Source of the DNA: Glaciecola sp.
GTDB taxonomy: Bacteria > Pseudomonadota > Gammaproteobacteria > Enterobacterales > Alteromonadaceae
NCBI GenBank assembly: GCA_029246415.1
Contig: JAQWNF010000008.1
Location: forward strand, 1-64,000
DNA length: 64,000 nucleotides
Direction: 5' to 3'
A model generated the notes under the pieces. The model saw only the letters and a list, made by a program, of their open reading frames with translations, did no database searches and was not told the DNA's origin. The first letter of the stretch is position 1. Each line of letters starts with the position of its first letter. Both the position numbers and the translations under genes were made by a program. Below are positions 8,272 to 16,929 of this stretch, piece after piece.

Positions 8272-9503
8272 GCTGTAGACTTTTTGTTAAGCACATCTTG
8301 CGTTGAACTGAGTAAAAAGTAAGAAACAATAGTAAAAAATAAAACTACCCCGCCTAAAATTTTGTATGAAAGTGGAAAACCTAAATTGTCATACATCATA
8401 CCGGCAAAAATAGACAATCCAGAAGCCATTAATTGTGTCGAAAACTGAAACCCGACAATATAAAGTGTTGCCGACATACGCGCGTCAAAGATTTGCGTTA
8501 TATATTTAAATATGGCTACCAACATTATGGGTAATTCAACCGCGTGAAGTAGTTTCATTAAAGAAATTGTGATTGTATCATCAGCATATCCTGAGCCAAT
8601 GATACGAATCGCCATAATCAAACCACTTAATATTAGACTATTTTTAGCGCCAATTTTGATTACCAGAAACGGTGCTAAAAACATTCCTCCAGCTTCCAAA
8701 AATACTTGGAATGAATTTAAGTAACCATAGGTTGCATTTCCATCTTGCTGATTTTCAAACATGGATGCAAAGTACACAGGGAACTGTTGGTCATAAACGG
8801 AATAGACGCAAGTCACTCCCATCACAAAAATCACAAATGCCCAAAATTCTCGCATGAATAACAAACTTGAAACCAACTTCAAATCAAATTTTTCTTCATG
8901 TTCCTCATTTATTTTCTTAACAATCTGGTCTGTCTGACTAAGCGCAAGTGAAAAAATTAAAACAATAAACACACAAGCACTCAATGACGCTAACCAAAAG
9001 TTAATGTCGGGTCCTTTGTTAAATAAGTAACCAGCACAAAAAGTAGCAACGGCCCACCCTAGTGAACCCCACATTCGAGCGCGTCCAAATTCAAAACCAC
9101 TTGTCCTGGCCACCCTCTCTACATAACTCTCAAGCACACCAATTGCAGCCCCAAAAGCAAGCGCAAAAAACAATCCGCCCAAAATAGCCGCTGAATAAAA
9201 ATGACTAAGTAACAGAGGACTGTATACAAAAATAAAAAAAGGACCGACCGCCAGTAAGAGTAAGGCAATAAAGAACAGTAAATTTTTGCGTAAGACAAGT
9301 TTGTCTTGCAGATAGCCATAACATGGCATAACAAACAGTGCCGCTATAGCATTACAACTGAAAATGATGCCAATCATTTCTCCTGTAAGCCCAACATGTT
9401 GACTGAGCCAAATGGGAAATAATGAGAATGAGAATGACCAACATAAAAAGAAGCTAAAAAAAGCACCACTTAAAATCCAGTAAGTTTTTTTCGAATTTAT
9501 CAC
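8265..9503 (-). CDS. CscB-like sucrose/oligosaccharide:H+ symporter (MFS)
   Basis: The 412-residue protein has 12 predicted transmembrane helices. It resembles E. coli CscB/LacY over its length: FSLFPIWLSQHVGLTG in helix 1-2, GYLQDKLVLRKNLLF in the first cytoplasmic loop, FEFGRARMWGSLGWA in helix 5, ANFWLASLSA-like helix 6, YDQQFPVYFASMFE and YGYLNSFQVFLEA in helices 7-8, and LLHAVELPIM in helix 10. That places it in the oligosaccharide:H+ symporter family, probably importing sucrose or short fructans across the inner membrane. Translation starts at GTG (9501-9503) with GAGAG upstream. No operator copy was found in its own upstream region, which follows a terminator. Confidence 0.85.
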   Translation of the reverse strand: MINSKKTYWILSGAFFSFFLCWSFSFSLFPIWLSQHVGLTGEMIGIIFSCNAIAALFVMPCYGYLQDKLVLRKNLLFFIALLLLAVGPFFIFVYSPLLLSHFYSAAILGGLFFALAFGAAIGVLESYVERVARTSGFEFGRARMWGSLGWAVATFCAGYLFNKGPDINFWLASLSACVFIVLIFSLALSQTDQIVKKINEEHEEKFDLKLVSSLLFMREFWAFVIFVMGVTCVYSVYDQQFPVYFASMFENQQDGNATYGYLNSFQVFLEAGGMFLAPFLVIKIGAKNSLILSGLIMAIRIIGSGYADDTITISLMKLLHAVELPIMLVAIFKYITQIFDARMSATLYIVGFQFSTQLMASGLSIFAGMMYDNLGFPLSYKILGGVVLFFTIVSYFLLSSTQDVLNKKSTAQ

Positions 9504-9640
9504 TGATACTGCTCTCTGTGTATGGATTAACTTGGCATTTGAAAGCTATGTTCTTAGCTATATTGCCGCTTAATGTTTAAAACATAAATAATATTTGCAA
9601 ATTTATAACACTAGATTTAGAAGCCAAATATGTTTGTTGT

Positions 9641-9677
9641 AAAAGACAGGCTATATTAAAAATAACCTGTCTTTTTT
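9641..9677. terminator. Hairpin after the 1631-aa GH32 gene
   Basis: GACAGG (9645-9650) and CCTGTC (9666-9671) form the stem, extended by flanking A/T pairs, with T runs on both strands. It lies 17 bases beyond the stop codon of the GH32 gene on the minus strand and separates it from the symporter gene. Confidence 0.75.
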
Positions 9678-9694
9678 AGATAAGCTCCCAATGA

Positions 9695-12600
9695 TTACTT
9701 AAAGCGTGTTATTCCAGAAACAGAAATATCATCACTTTGCGCATACACTCCTACTTCACTCGTTGCAAGATCATACAATCTAAAACTCAACGCTCTGAAG
9801 TCATTAACATAAACAGCACCAATTCCTTGCACAGGGTCAAGTAATATTTCGATATTAACTCCTAACAAAGGGTCTATAGTACTCAGCACCTGTGGGTTAG
9901 CTGTATTGCTGCGATCATCTTTATTATAAAAAGTGACCTCATTAGTTGTACCGTTAATTTCCACAAAATGCTCACTGTTATCTGAAGTGTCTTTAAATTG
10001 CACGCCAAATATCGCACTTTCATTGTCGCTATTGATGGTAAATGAGAGTCTATTTTTACTCGCTTCACTGGCTAGTAACATATGTGAACCCGCAGGTATA
10101 TTAACCTCGCCAGCATTTTCGGTCACATTACCAGAAGCTGAAGCAGACGAAGTAGACAGAACGTTCACCAATGCTTCTCGATATAGTTCAGGCATTTTAA
10201 CCGCAAGTTGGCCATCATTAGTAACATCTAATTGATGAGCCATAAAGTTTCCGCCAAATTCTTCACTACCAGAATCGCTTCGACCATCACTGCCAGCAAC
10301 CCATGCCATTAACAATTTATCAGTACTTGAACCAGCAGACTTAGCGGCATAGAATCTGCGCCCGTCTAAAGAGTCCATGGTCGGTTTTACCCAAACGCCA
10401 TTTTCTTTAACTAAATATTTCACCGTATGTTCTTCGTCTCGCTGGTCAGAATAAACAATAAATTCATGACCATCTAACTGGATAAAGTCAGTGACTTCTA
10501 AATTAAGCGGTGACGTTTCTGTATAAAGTGGTTCCTGCGGTGTCCAAACTGATAAGTCATTCGAGGTATAAAGTCCAATGGCTGCCTCATTGTTATAGCG
10601 AGTGGTAATGAGCATCCAATAGTTTCCTGTAGATTGATTCCAAAATACCATTGGATCTCGAAAGTCAAAATCACTATAGCCGCTGCTGCCAGAGAATATC
10701 TCGTCTTCTAGCACCGTCCAATTGTACAAACTCTTATCTTCTGCTATTGCATGATAGACCTGTTCAACTGGGCTAATTTGTCGGTTGTGGCCAGTAAAGA
10801 AGATGTGAGTTTTACCTTCTTGATCGACCAATACACTGCCCGAACCTAAAAACTGATCATGACGATTGTCATCGCCCGACGCTTTCAATACTTCAACAGG
10901 CGCGGTTGAACTGATCAGATCTTCAGTTTTTATAAGGCCCCAAGAATGGTATCCAACGTTTTGCAAATAAAACACGTGCAACACGCCATCTAGCATAATT
11001 GGGTTAGGATCGATCATGTCCAAATTTAGTATTTGACTGTAAGTTTGGACTGAAGACACTACGCTATCAGCTGCCGGTTGTGATGCAGCTTTATTTGCTT
11101 GACGAATTTGGTCAACAATAATAAAGGGGAAGCTTCCATCATCTTGTGCATTATCATGGTGATCCATGACTTCAATTTGAGCCTGCATACCTATTAATGC
11201 CGATACATTCCAAGAATCCCAGGATAATTCTTTTTCTAATCCATTACCACTCGCTTGGCGAACAATCTTACCATTAACACGCAAAACAATAGCTGTGGCA
11301 TTATCCATGTCAAAGGTATTAGTGCCCCCCCCCACTAAGAAATTGATGTAGGAAGCACTAATCATGAAACTGGGTGATTTTAGGGTACCGGTAGCTTCCC
11401 AACCTAAGAAACCAGCGTCAGTAGCATTGCTGTCGACAAACGATTCACCATAGGTAGCGAGCACCCTGTCACCAATATGGTTTGTGATATCAGCAGCCCA
11501 TTGGCCGCCGTTCAGGTAGATCATATCGCCAGTGGCAAAAAAGTCGTGCTCTTGATAGGTATTATATCCACCACAGCAAAACTCAAAACCGGCGATATTT
11601 TGTGCCTCTGCATTCAAACGAGTAAATGCCGGAGCACCTTCACTCTCAGGTGTACTTGTCAAAGCACTGGCGCTAAAACTAATGACGCTGTCTGATTTTG
11701 GCACCGCGGCAGGTTCATCTGACGCCCTAAATTCATCTGCTAGAACATAAGCAAGGCTATTGTCAGAATTATCATCTGCATGATTATCTATAATCATTAC
11801 TTGCGCACTTTCGCCTGCTAAATCTATCACATCCCAGGTTAGCCATTGCATGCTGTCATGCTCATTTTGTCCTGTCGCTTGACGAACAATATCCCCATTA
11901 ACTAACAGTACAATAGCTGTCGCATTTGCTTGATCAAAACGATTAACACCACCGCCAATCAAAAAGTTGATGTAATTAGCATCGATGATAAAGGCCGGTG
12001 TTTTAAGTGAACCTGTTGCGGCTAAACCAATGTGTTCAGCGCTGGTATCAGAATCATTATCGAAACCGTCACCGTAACTAGAAAAGACTCTTTCACCGAT
12101 TGTGCCAGCAACGCCAGCGCCCCAAAAACCACCATCGAGTTTCAGAAAATCACCAGTGACTTCCTCAAATTCATGCTCTTGATAGGTGTCGTAGCCACCA
12201 CAACAAAATTCAAACCCTGCTATATTTTGGCCCGGGTCAGATTGGCGGGCAAAAAGACTATGGCCTGAAGTACTTGGTGTTGTAGTTAATTGCACCTCAA
12301 ATACGGGCGTATTATCTGGATCAAGAGGGTTGCTATCATCAACATCATTGATGCCGTCACCATCATCATCTTCGTCTGCATTATTACCCACCCCATCATT
12401 ATCGGTATCAATTGTTTCGCTTGGATCGGTTGGGAAAACATCATCAATATCATCCACGCCATCGCCGTCGTCATCATTATCATTAATATCTAAGATGCCG
12501 TCAGAATCGGTGTCTCTTTGCGCTTCATATGGGTCTCTTGCCGCTTTATCTGCCCCACGGAATTCGTCAGCCAAAAGATATGGCACTGATGCATCGTTGC

Positions 12601-14590
12601 CATCATCACTATGTAAATCAATAAATTGGACAACAGCACTTTGGCCCTTAAATTCCCTTACATCCCAACTGGTCCATTGCATGCTATTAGCAACATTTTG
12701 TCCGCTGGCAGAGCGCACTACGTCACCGTTAATAAGCAATACAACGGCAGTTGCAGCAGCACTACTATAAGGGTTACTCCCGCCACCAACAAGAAAGTTA
12801 ATATAGTTGCTATCTATTACAAATGCTGGACTTAACATTGTGCCAACCGCGGCACCACCTAATTGAGCGACTTGATCAGAACCTTCGTTAGCACCATCAC
12901 CATAACTTGAAAAGACTCTTTCGCCTACATGACCGGCAACATCAGCTCCCCAAAATCCACCGTCTAATTTAGCAAAGTCACCCGTTATTTCAGTAAACTC
13001 ATGGACTTCGTACGTGCCAAACTTACCGCAGCAAAACTCAAACCCAGCAATATTCTGAAATTCATCAGCGGCGCGTAAAAATAAACTATTGCCCTCTGTA
13101 ATCGGCGTCATTGTTAGCTCAACAGGGGGTATTGTGGGTTCTACAACTGGACCCGTATCTTCAATTTCAGCTGCAGGAAGATTTGCGGCACGAAACTCAT
13201 CTGCTAACAAATATGACAAAGCACTGTCATTGCCATCATTACTATTCAAATCAATGAATTTAATTTGCGCAGTCTTTCCAATATATGACGAGACATCCCA
13301 GCTTGTCCACTGCATGGCGTTAGCTACGTCACTACCACTTGCATCGCGCACTATGTCGTCTTCAATTAACAGCGCCACCGCGGTTGCTTTATCACTATCA
13401 AATGAATGACTACCGCCACCCACTAAAAAGTTGATATATAGCGAATCAATTACAAAGGAAGGACTCAGCATTGTACCTACAGCTTCCCCACCTAATTGTG
13501 CAACTTGGTCAGACCCGTCCTCAGCACCATCGCCATAACTCGAGAACACGCGCTCGCCAATATGGCCTTCTACGTCAGCTCCCCAAAAACCACCGTCTAA
13601 CTTGGCAAAATCACCCGTTATTTCGGTAAACTCATGTACTGCATAGGTACCAAATTTTCCACAGCAAAATTCAAATCCAGCAATGTTCTGAGCGGCGTCT
13701 GCTTCACGAACAAACAAGCTGTGTCCCTCTGACTCTGGGGTCTGGGTCAATTCTTTGCTCAGCTTGGTCGGTATTGCTGCTGGAATATCTGCCGCACGAA
13801 ATTCATCTGCTAATAGATAAGGTAGGTGCGCATCGTTGCCATCATCATTGTGCATATCAATAAACTTTATGGCTGCTATTTGGCCTGTCATTTCTGATAC
13901 ATCCCAACTGGTCCAAACCATTTTGTCTGCAACATCGTCGCCACTAGCTGCTCGCACCACGACTCCATTTACAACCAAGGCAACTGCGGTGGCTTTATCA
14001 CTGTCATAAGGGTTGCTGCCCCCACCGACTAAAAAGTTAATGTAATTTGATTGAATTTCAAATTCAGGACTTTGCATTGTTCCCGTCGCAGCCCAACCTA
14101 GTTGTGCAACTTGATCGGAGCCATCTTCAGCACCATCGCCATAACTCGAGAAAACACGTTCTCCGATATGTCCATCAATTGCCGCGCCCCAAAAGCCGCC
14201 GTCTAACTTCGCAAAATCTCCCGTTATATCTGTAAATTCATGGGCTTCATAGGTACCAAATTTACCACAGCAAAACTCAAACCCTGCAATATTTTGAAAG
14301 ACATCACCTTGTCGAACAAATAGACTATTACCCTCAGTTGCAGGTTGGTCAGTAATTTCAATTACTGGGCCTGTCGGAGGTGTAGTTGTCGGTGGTGTAG
14401 TTGTCGGTGGTGTAACTACTGGACAACCTTGACTCGTTAACTCACAAGCATCTTGCCCAACTTCAAGAACAACAACTTCTATATCTGTGTCTTGTTTATT
14501 GTCCCCCGAACAGGCGCTTAAATTGACTAAAGCTCCTACGCCAATCATTGTTGATATCGCAATCTTTCTCAATTTTAATATATGCATCAT
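9695..14590 (-). CDS. Surface lipoprotein: five repeated beta-sandwich domains, calcium-type linker and C-terminal GH32-like domain (1631 aa)
   Basis: The signal peptide ends in lipobox LSAC, then comes a Thr/Pro stalk (TPPTTTPPT). Five copies of a roughly 195-residue domain follow, at about residues 85-280, 285-480, 497-690, 770-970 and 980-1170. Each has AGFEFCCG, FxxLDGGxWxA, an SYGDG segment, YINFLVGGG and SWDV. Copies 3 and 4 are separated by about 70 residues of thrombospondin-3-type DxDxDG repeats (about 690-760), which usually bind calcium. Residues about 1177-1631 form a GH32-type five-blade propeller plus C-terminal sandwich, with Asp1194 (IDPNP), Asp1312 (FRDP) and Glu1365 (LEVTD) at the nucleophile, stabiliser and acid/base positions. 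The motifs are diverged from WMNDPNG and ECP. The repeats are homologous to the domain inserted in the neighbouring 708-aa enzyme. Likely a fructan-binding surface protein with fructanase activity; activity is unproven. Confidence 0.85.
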   Translation of the reverse strand: MMHILKLRKIAISTMIGVGALVNLSACSGDNKQDTDIEVVVLEVGQDACELTSQGCPVVTPPTTTPPTTTPPTGPVIEITDQPATEGNSLFVRQGDVFQNIAGFEFCCGKFGTYEAHEFTDITGDFAKLDGGFWGAAIDGHIGERVFSSYGDGAEDGSDQVAQLGWAATGTMQSPEFEIQSNYINFLVGGGSNPYDSDKATAVALVVNGVVVRAASGDDVADKMVWTSWDVSEMTGQIAAIKFIDMHNDDGNDAHLPYLLADEFRAADIPAAIPTKLSKELTQTPESEGHSLFVREADAAQNIAGFEFCCGKFGTYAVHEFTEITGDFAKLDGGFWGADVEGHIGERVFSSYGDGAEDGSDQVAQLGGEAVGTMLSPSFVIDSLYINFLVGGGSHSFDSDKATAVALLIEDDIVRDASGSDVANAMQWTSWDVSSYIGKTAQIKFIDLNSNDGNDSALSYLLADEFRAANLPAAEIEDTGPVVEPTIPPVELTMTPITEGNSLFLRAADEFQNIAGFEFCCGKFGTYEVHEFTEITGDFAKLDGGFWGADVAGHVGERVFSSYGDGANEGSDQVAQLGGAAVGTMLSPAFVIDSNYINFLVGGGSNPYSSAAATAVVLLINGDVVRSASGQNVANSMQWTSWDVREFKGQSAVVQFIDLHSDDGNDASVPYLLADEFRGADKAARDPYEAQRDTDSDGILDINDNDDDGDGVDDIDDVFPTDPSETIDTDNDGVGNNADEDDDGDGINDVDDSNPLDPDNTPVFEVQLTTTPSTSGHSLFARQSDPGQNIAGFEFCCGGYDTYQEHEFEEVTGDFLKLDGGFWGAGVAGTIGERVFSSYGDGFDNDSDTSAEHIGLAATGSLKTPAFIIDANYINFLIGGGVNRFDQANATAIVLLVNGDIVRQATGQNEHDSMQWLTWDVIDLAGESAQVMIIDNHADDNSDNSLAYVLADEFRASDEPAAVPKSDSVISFSASALTSTPESEGAPAFTRLNAEAQNIAGFEFCCGGYNTYQEHDFFATGDMIYLNGGQWAADITNHIGDRVLATYGESFVDSNATDAGFLGWEATGTLKSPSFMISASYINFLVGGGTNTFDMDNATAIVLRVNGKIVRQASGNGLEKELSWDSWNVSALIGMQAQIEVMDHHDNAQDDGSFPFIIVDQIRQANKAASQPAADSVVSSVQTYSQILNLDMIDPNPIMLDGVLHVFYLQNVGYHSWGLIKTEDLISSTAPVEVLKASGDDNRHDQFLGSGSVLVDQEGKTHIFFTGHNRQISPVEQVYHAIAEDKSLYNWTVLEDEIFSGSSGYSDFDFRDPMVFWNQSTGNYWMLITTRYNNEAAIGLYTSNDLSVWTPQEPLYTETSPLNLEVTDFIQLDGHEFIVYSDQRDEEHTVKYLVKENGVWVKPTMDSLDGRRFYAAKSAGSSTDKLLMAWVAGSDGRSDSGSEEFGGNFMAHQLDVTNDGQLAVKMPELYREALVNVLSTSSASASGNVTENAGEVNIPAGSHMLLASEASKNRLSFTINSDNESAIFGVQFKDTSDNSEHFVEINGTTNEVTFYNKDDRSNTANPQVLSTIDPLLGVNIEILLDPVQGIGAVYVNDFRALSFRLYDLATSEVGVYAQSDDISVSGITRFK
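11325..11333. repeat. Nine-base C/G homopolymer inside the 1631-aa lipoprotein gene
   Basis: Nine consecutive C on the + strand (G in the coding strand) encode the Gly-Gly-Gly of YINFLVGGG in repeat 5. The other copies of this motif use mixed glycine codons. A tract of this length can slip. Confidence 0.7.
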
Positions 14591-14661
14591 TTCTTCCTAA
14601 TACCAATGTCATTATTGTCATATTGGCATGTAGATTTGGATACTGATTATTCACTCTCGGA

Positions 14662-14682
14662 TAAACAAACTTGTTTATTATA
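14662..14682 (-). promoter_or_regulatory. Relaxed operator copy with -10 element upstream of the 1631-aa GH32 gene
   Basis: TAAACAA-AC-TTGTTTA (14662-14677) has the same two seven-base half-site positions and two-base centre as the 18-bp operator, differing in the centre and in the outer right arm. On the minus strand a perfect TATAAT (14677-14682) abuts it, the same geometry seen at the SP-transporter gene. A -35 is not convincing. It lies about 70 bases before the start codon. Confidence 0.6.
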
Positions 14683-14783
14683 ATAAAGTTATCAGTAATG
14701 AAATCTGCAACCGTTTTAATTATTTTTTATATTTCAAAATAAACTCGAAATTCAGTTCATTCCCTAATTAGCATTCGCCTTAA

Positions 14784-16910
14784 TCATTTTTCGGCCTGCT
14801 CTGAAGAAACCCATACTGTCGAAAATTTAGCGATGCTAGCATCACTTACAGTAAAGTTTTCTAGTGACGATAGTGCTACGCCTGCCAATATAGATTGCGG
14901 AAAAACAAGCGCCGTCATTACGCTTTCGCCTTCATTGATGAAAATTTCAATTGAGGAATTATCTACAATAATATCGACGGTATCTTTGCTGCCTTGCGAA
15001 TGAAATGGAGCATATTGAATCCCTGCAAAACCCTCATGAAAGGATACGTCGCCTGATTTAGTGCGGTCGAGAGTAAGAGATGTGTTGACGGTATCAAGTG
15101 AGATTATCACTTTATCGCCAGCCAGATTGAACAGTTCAATCTCAATTATTTGCTGCTCTATATCGCTCAAAGCGAAATTCACTCTGAACGAATTATCAGA
15201 TATGGAAGGAGAACTAAGTAGATACTTATTTTGACCCATAAACGGACCTAGTTCATCAATCACTTGCTCAGCAGCACTCACTTCTTTTACGGGTGACGAC
15301 ACTAACCTTACTCCTTCACTCGTGGTTTTCAGTGACAAGGTCCGAGGTATCGTCATTGCACTGCGAAACGACTTAGTAGGTACTTGATTAGCGTATTGCC
15401 AATTACTCATCCAGCCCATTAGAATCGAACGACCGTCGGTTTTGGGCATATCAGAAAACGTTACTCCAGCATAATTATCCGTTCCAGTGTCAAGCCAAAC
15501 TGCTGGTTCAATCCGGTTTGTTGCAAGCTCATCAGAAAAAACAATTTGATCAATATAGGTGTGTCCCCAACTGCCACTTTCTGAGTCGATTATTTTTATA
15601 CTAGCTGTTTTCCCGATGTACTCATTGACATCCCATCCAGCAAATCTGAATTGTTCACTGTTTATTCCTGTCGCAGAGCGCACCACAACATTATCTATGA
15701 TAAGTTGCATGCCAACTTTGTTGAGGTGCTGTCCACCACCAATGTAAAAATTGATAAACCCTTTGCTGATAATAAATGATTCAGATAACAGAGAACCTAC
15801 GGATGAATCACCGTCGCTAAAACTATTGATTAAATGATCGCCTAAATATCCGCTTAAGGGCGTCTGGTTAAGATGATGGCCTTGCGTTGGTGCGGCCGCA
15901 AAAGCTTCACCTGTTGATTGCCACTTTTCTAGACCATTTTCAAAATCATCAAACACCTCTCCTTCAGGAAAAAACGCTGGTATTTGTTTCAGCGCTTGCT
16001 CAAATGTTGGATCCAGCACGAATTTGCTGCCATCAAAGTCACCAATGAAATACTGTGTTGCTGAGCCGCCGTTAGGACCACCAGAACCAATACTAACGAT
16101 TAAAACGTCCTTACGATTTCCGCTTTCATCTACCTGCAACGAAATTAGATCAGGACACTCCCAAACACCAGAGTGATTACCCCAGCCTTCACCAAAGTAG
16201 CTCTCAAACTTCCAATTGATTAGATTGTCAGATGAATAAAACCCAATCTGCTGGCCCTCGGCCAAGACCATAACCCATTTGTTCGCTGTGCTGTTCCAGC
16301 TCACTTTGGGGTCTCTAAAATCACGTATACCAGGGTTAAGCATTACGGGGTTATTGGCATATTTCTTCCAAGTACGACCGTTATCCAAACTGTAGGCCAG
16401 CCCTTGAGTTTGAAAATCTATCGCTCCCGTTTTTTCAGCCTTGGCATCATGATAAGTAAAAATAGCGACCATTGCCGGATTCTCAAGAGATCCTAGACCG
16501 GAGGTGTTGTTCCAGTCGATAACTGCACTACCTGAGAAAATAGTGCCAAATTCATCGGGATATAATGCAATGGGTAATTCTTCCCAATTAACTAAGTCCT
16601 TGCTTACCGCATGTCCCCAGTGCATTGGACCCCACACTGTCGACTCAGGGTGATATTGATAAAATAGATGATATTCACCTCGATAATAAACCATACCATT
16701 TGGGTCATTCATCCAGTAATTTTGCGGACTAAAGTGAATTTGTGGCCGATACTGTTCGTGATATTCACTTGCATCCCACACACTTTGTGACACCGCGTTT
16801 TGGTTAACTGATTTTGTATCTAAACTCTTTTGAATCATTGAATTACATCCCGCTAGTAAAGTAATAGCTAAGAAGCCTGTAGTAAGTATTTTATTATTTG
16901 AAATTGACAT
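14784..16910 (-). CDS. GH32 beta-fructosidase lipoprotein with an inserted beta-sandwich domain (levanase/inulinase type)
   Basis: 708 residues; signal peptide with lipobox LLAGC (Cys22), so membrane-anchored and probably surface-exposed. All three GH32 catalytic residues are present: Asp69 in WMNDPNG (nucleophile), Asp200 in FRDP (transition-state stabiliser) and Glu251 in WECPD (acid/base). FSGSAV is also present. About residues 316-458 form an extra domain (GDHLINSFSDGD, FINFYIGGG, VVRSATG, GWDVNEYIGKT, WGHTYIDQI) inserted late in the propeller, a layout known from several bacterial fructanases. The C-terminal beta-sandwich starts around residue 530. It hydrolyses beta-fructan (levan or inulin) or sucrose; linkage specificity cannot be read from sequence. 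It begins only about 20 bases after the SP transporter stop and is probably co-transcribed with it. Confidence 0.92.
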   Translation of the reverse strand: MSISNNKILTTGFLAITLLAGCNSMIQKSLDTKSVNQNAVSQSVWDASEYHEQYRPQIHFSPQNYWMNDPNGMVYYRGEYHLFYQYHPESTVWGPMHWGHAVSKDLVNWEELPIALYPDEFGTIFSGSAVIDWNNTSGLGSLENPAMVAIFTYHDAKAEKTGAIDFQTQGLAYSLDNGRTWKKYANNPVMLNPGIRDFRDPKVSWNSTANKWVMVLAEGQQIGFYSSDNLINWKFESYFGEGWGNHSGVWECPDLISLQVDESGNRKDVLIVSIGSGGPNGGSATQYFIGDFDGSKFVLDPTFEQALKQIPAFFPEGEVFDDFENGLEKWQSTGEAFAAAPTQGHHLNQTPLSGYLGDHLINSFSDGDSSVGSLLSESFIISKGFINFYIGGGQHLNKVGMQLIIDNVVVRSATGINSEQFRFAGWDVNEYIGKTASIKIIDSESGSWGHTYIDQIVFSDELATNRIEPAVWLDTGTDNYAGVTFSDMPKTDGRSILMGWMSNWQYANQVPTKSFRSAMTIPRTLSLKTTSEGVRLVSSPVKEVSAAEQVIDELGPFMGQNKYLLSSPSISDNSFRVNFALSDIEQQIIEIELFNLAGDKVIISLDTVNTSLTLDRTKSGDVSFHEGFAGIQYAPFHSQGSKDTVDIIVDNSSIEIFINEGESVMTALVFPQSILAGVALSSLENFTVSDASIAKFSTVWVSSEQAEK

Positions 16911-16929
16911 TATTTCGTCTCGTGTATCG

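Noticed and set aside
9572-9584. ATGTTTAAAACAT near-palindrome upstream of the CscB-like gene as an operator copy
   Set aside because: It does not share the AAACAA/TTGT half-sites in the right order; probably chance in AT-rich DNA.
12286-12770. Several open frames over the Asp-rich region (Met/Ile-rich and Ser-rich translations)
   Set aside because: Shadows produced by the low-complexity calcium-type linker and repeat 3 of the lipoprotein gene.
11100-14340. Regularly repeated DNA that could suggest a CRISPR or satellite array
   Set aside because: The period of about 600-830 bases and the conserved reading frame show repeated protein domains, with synonymous divergence between copies.
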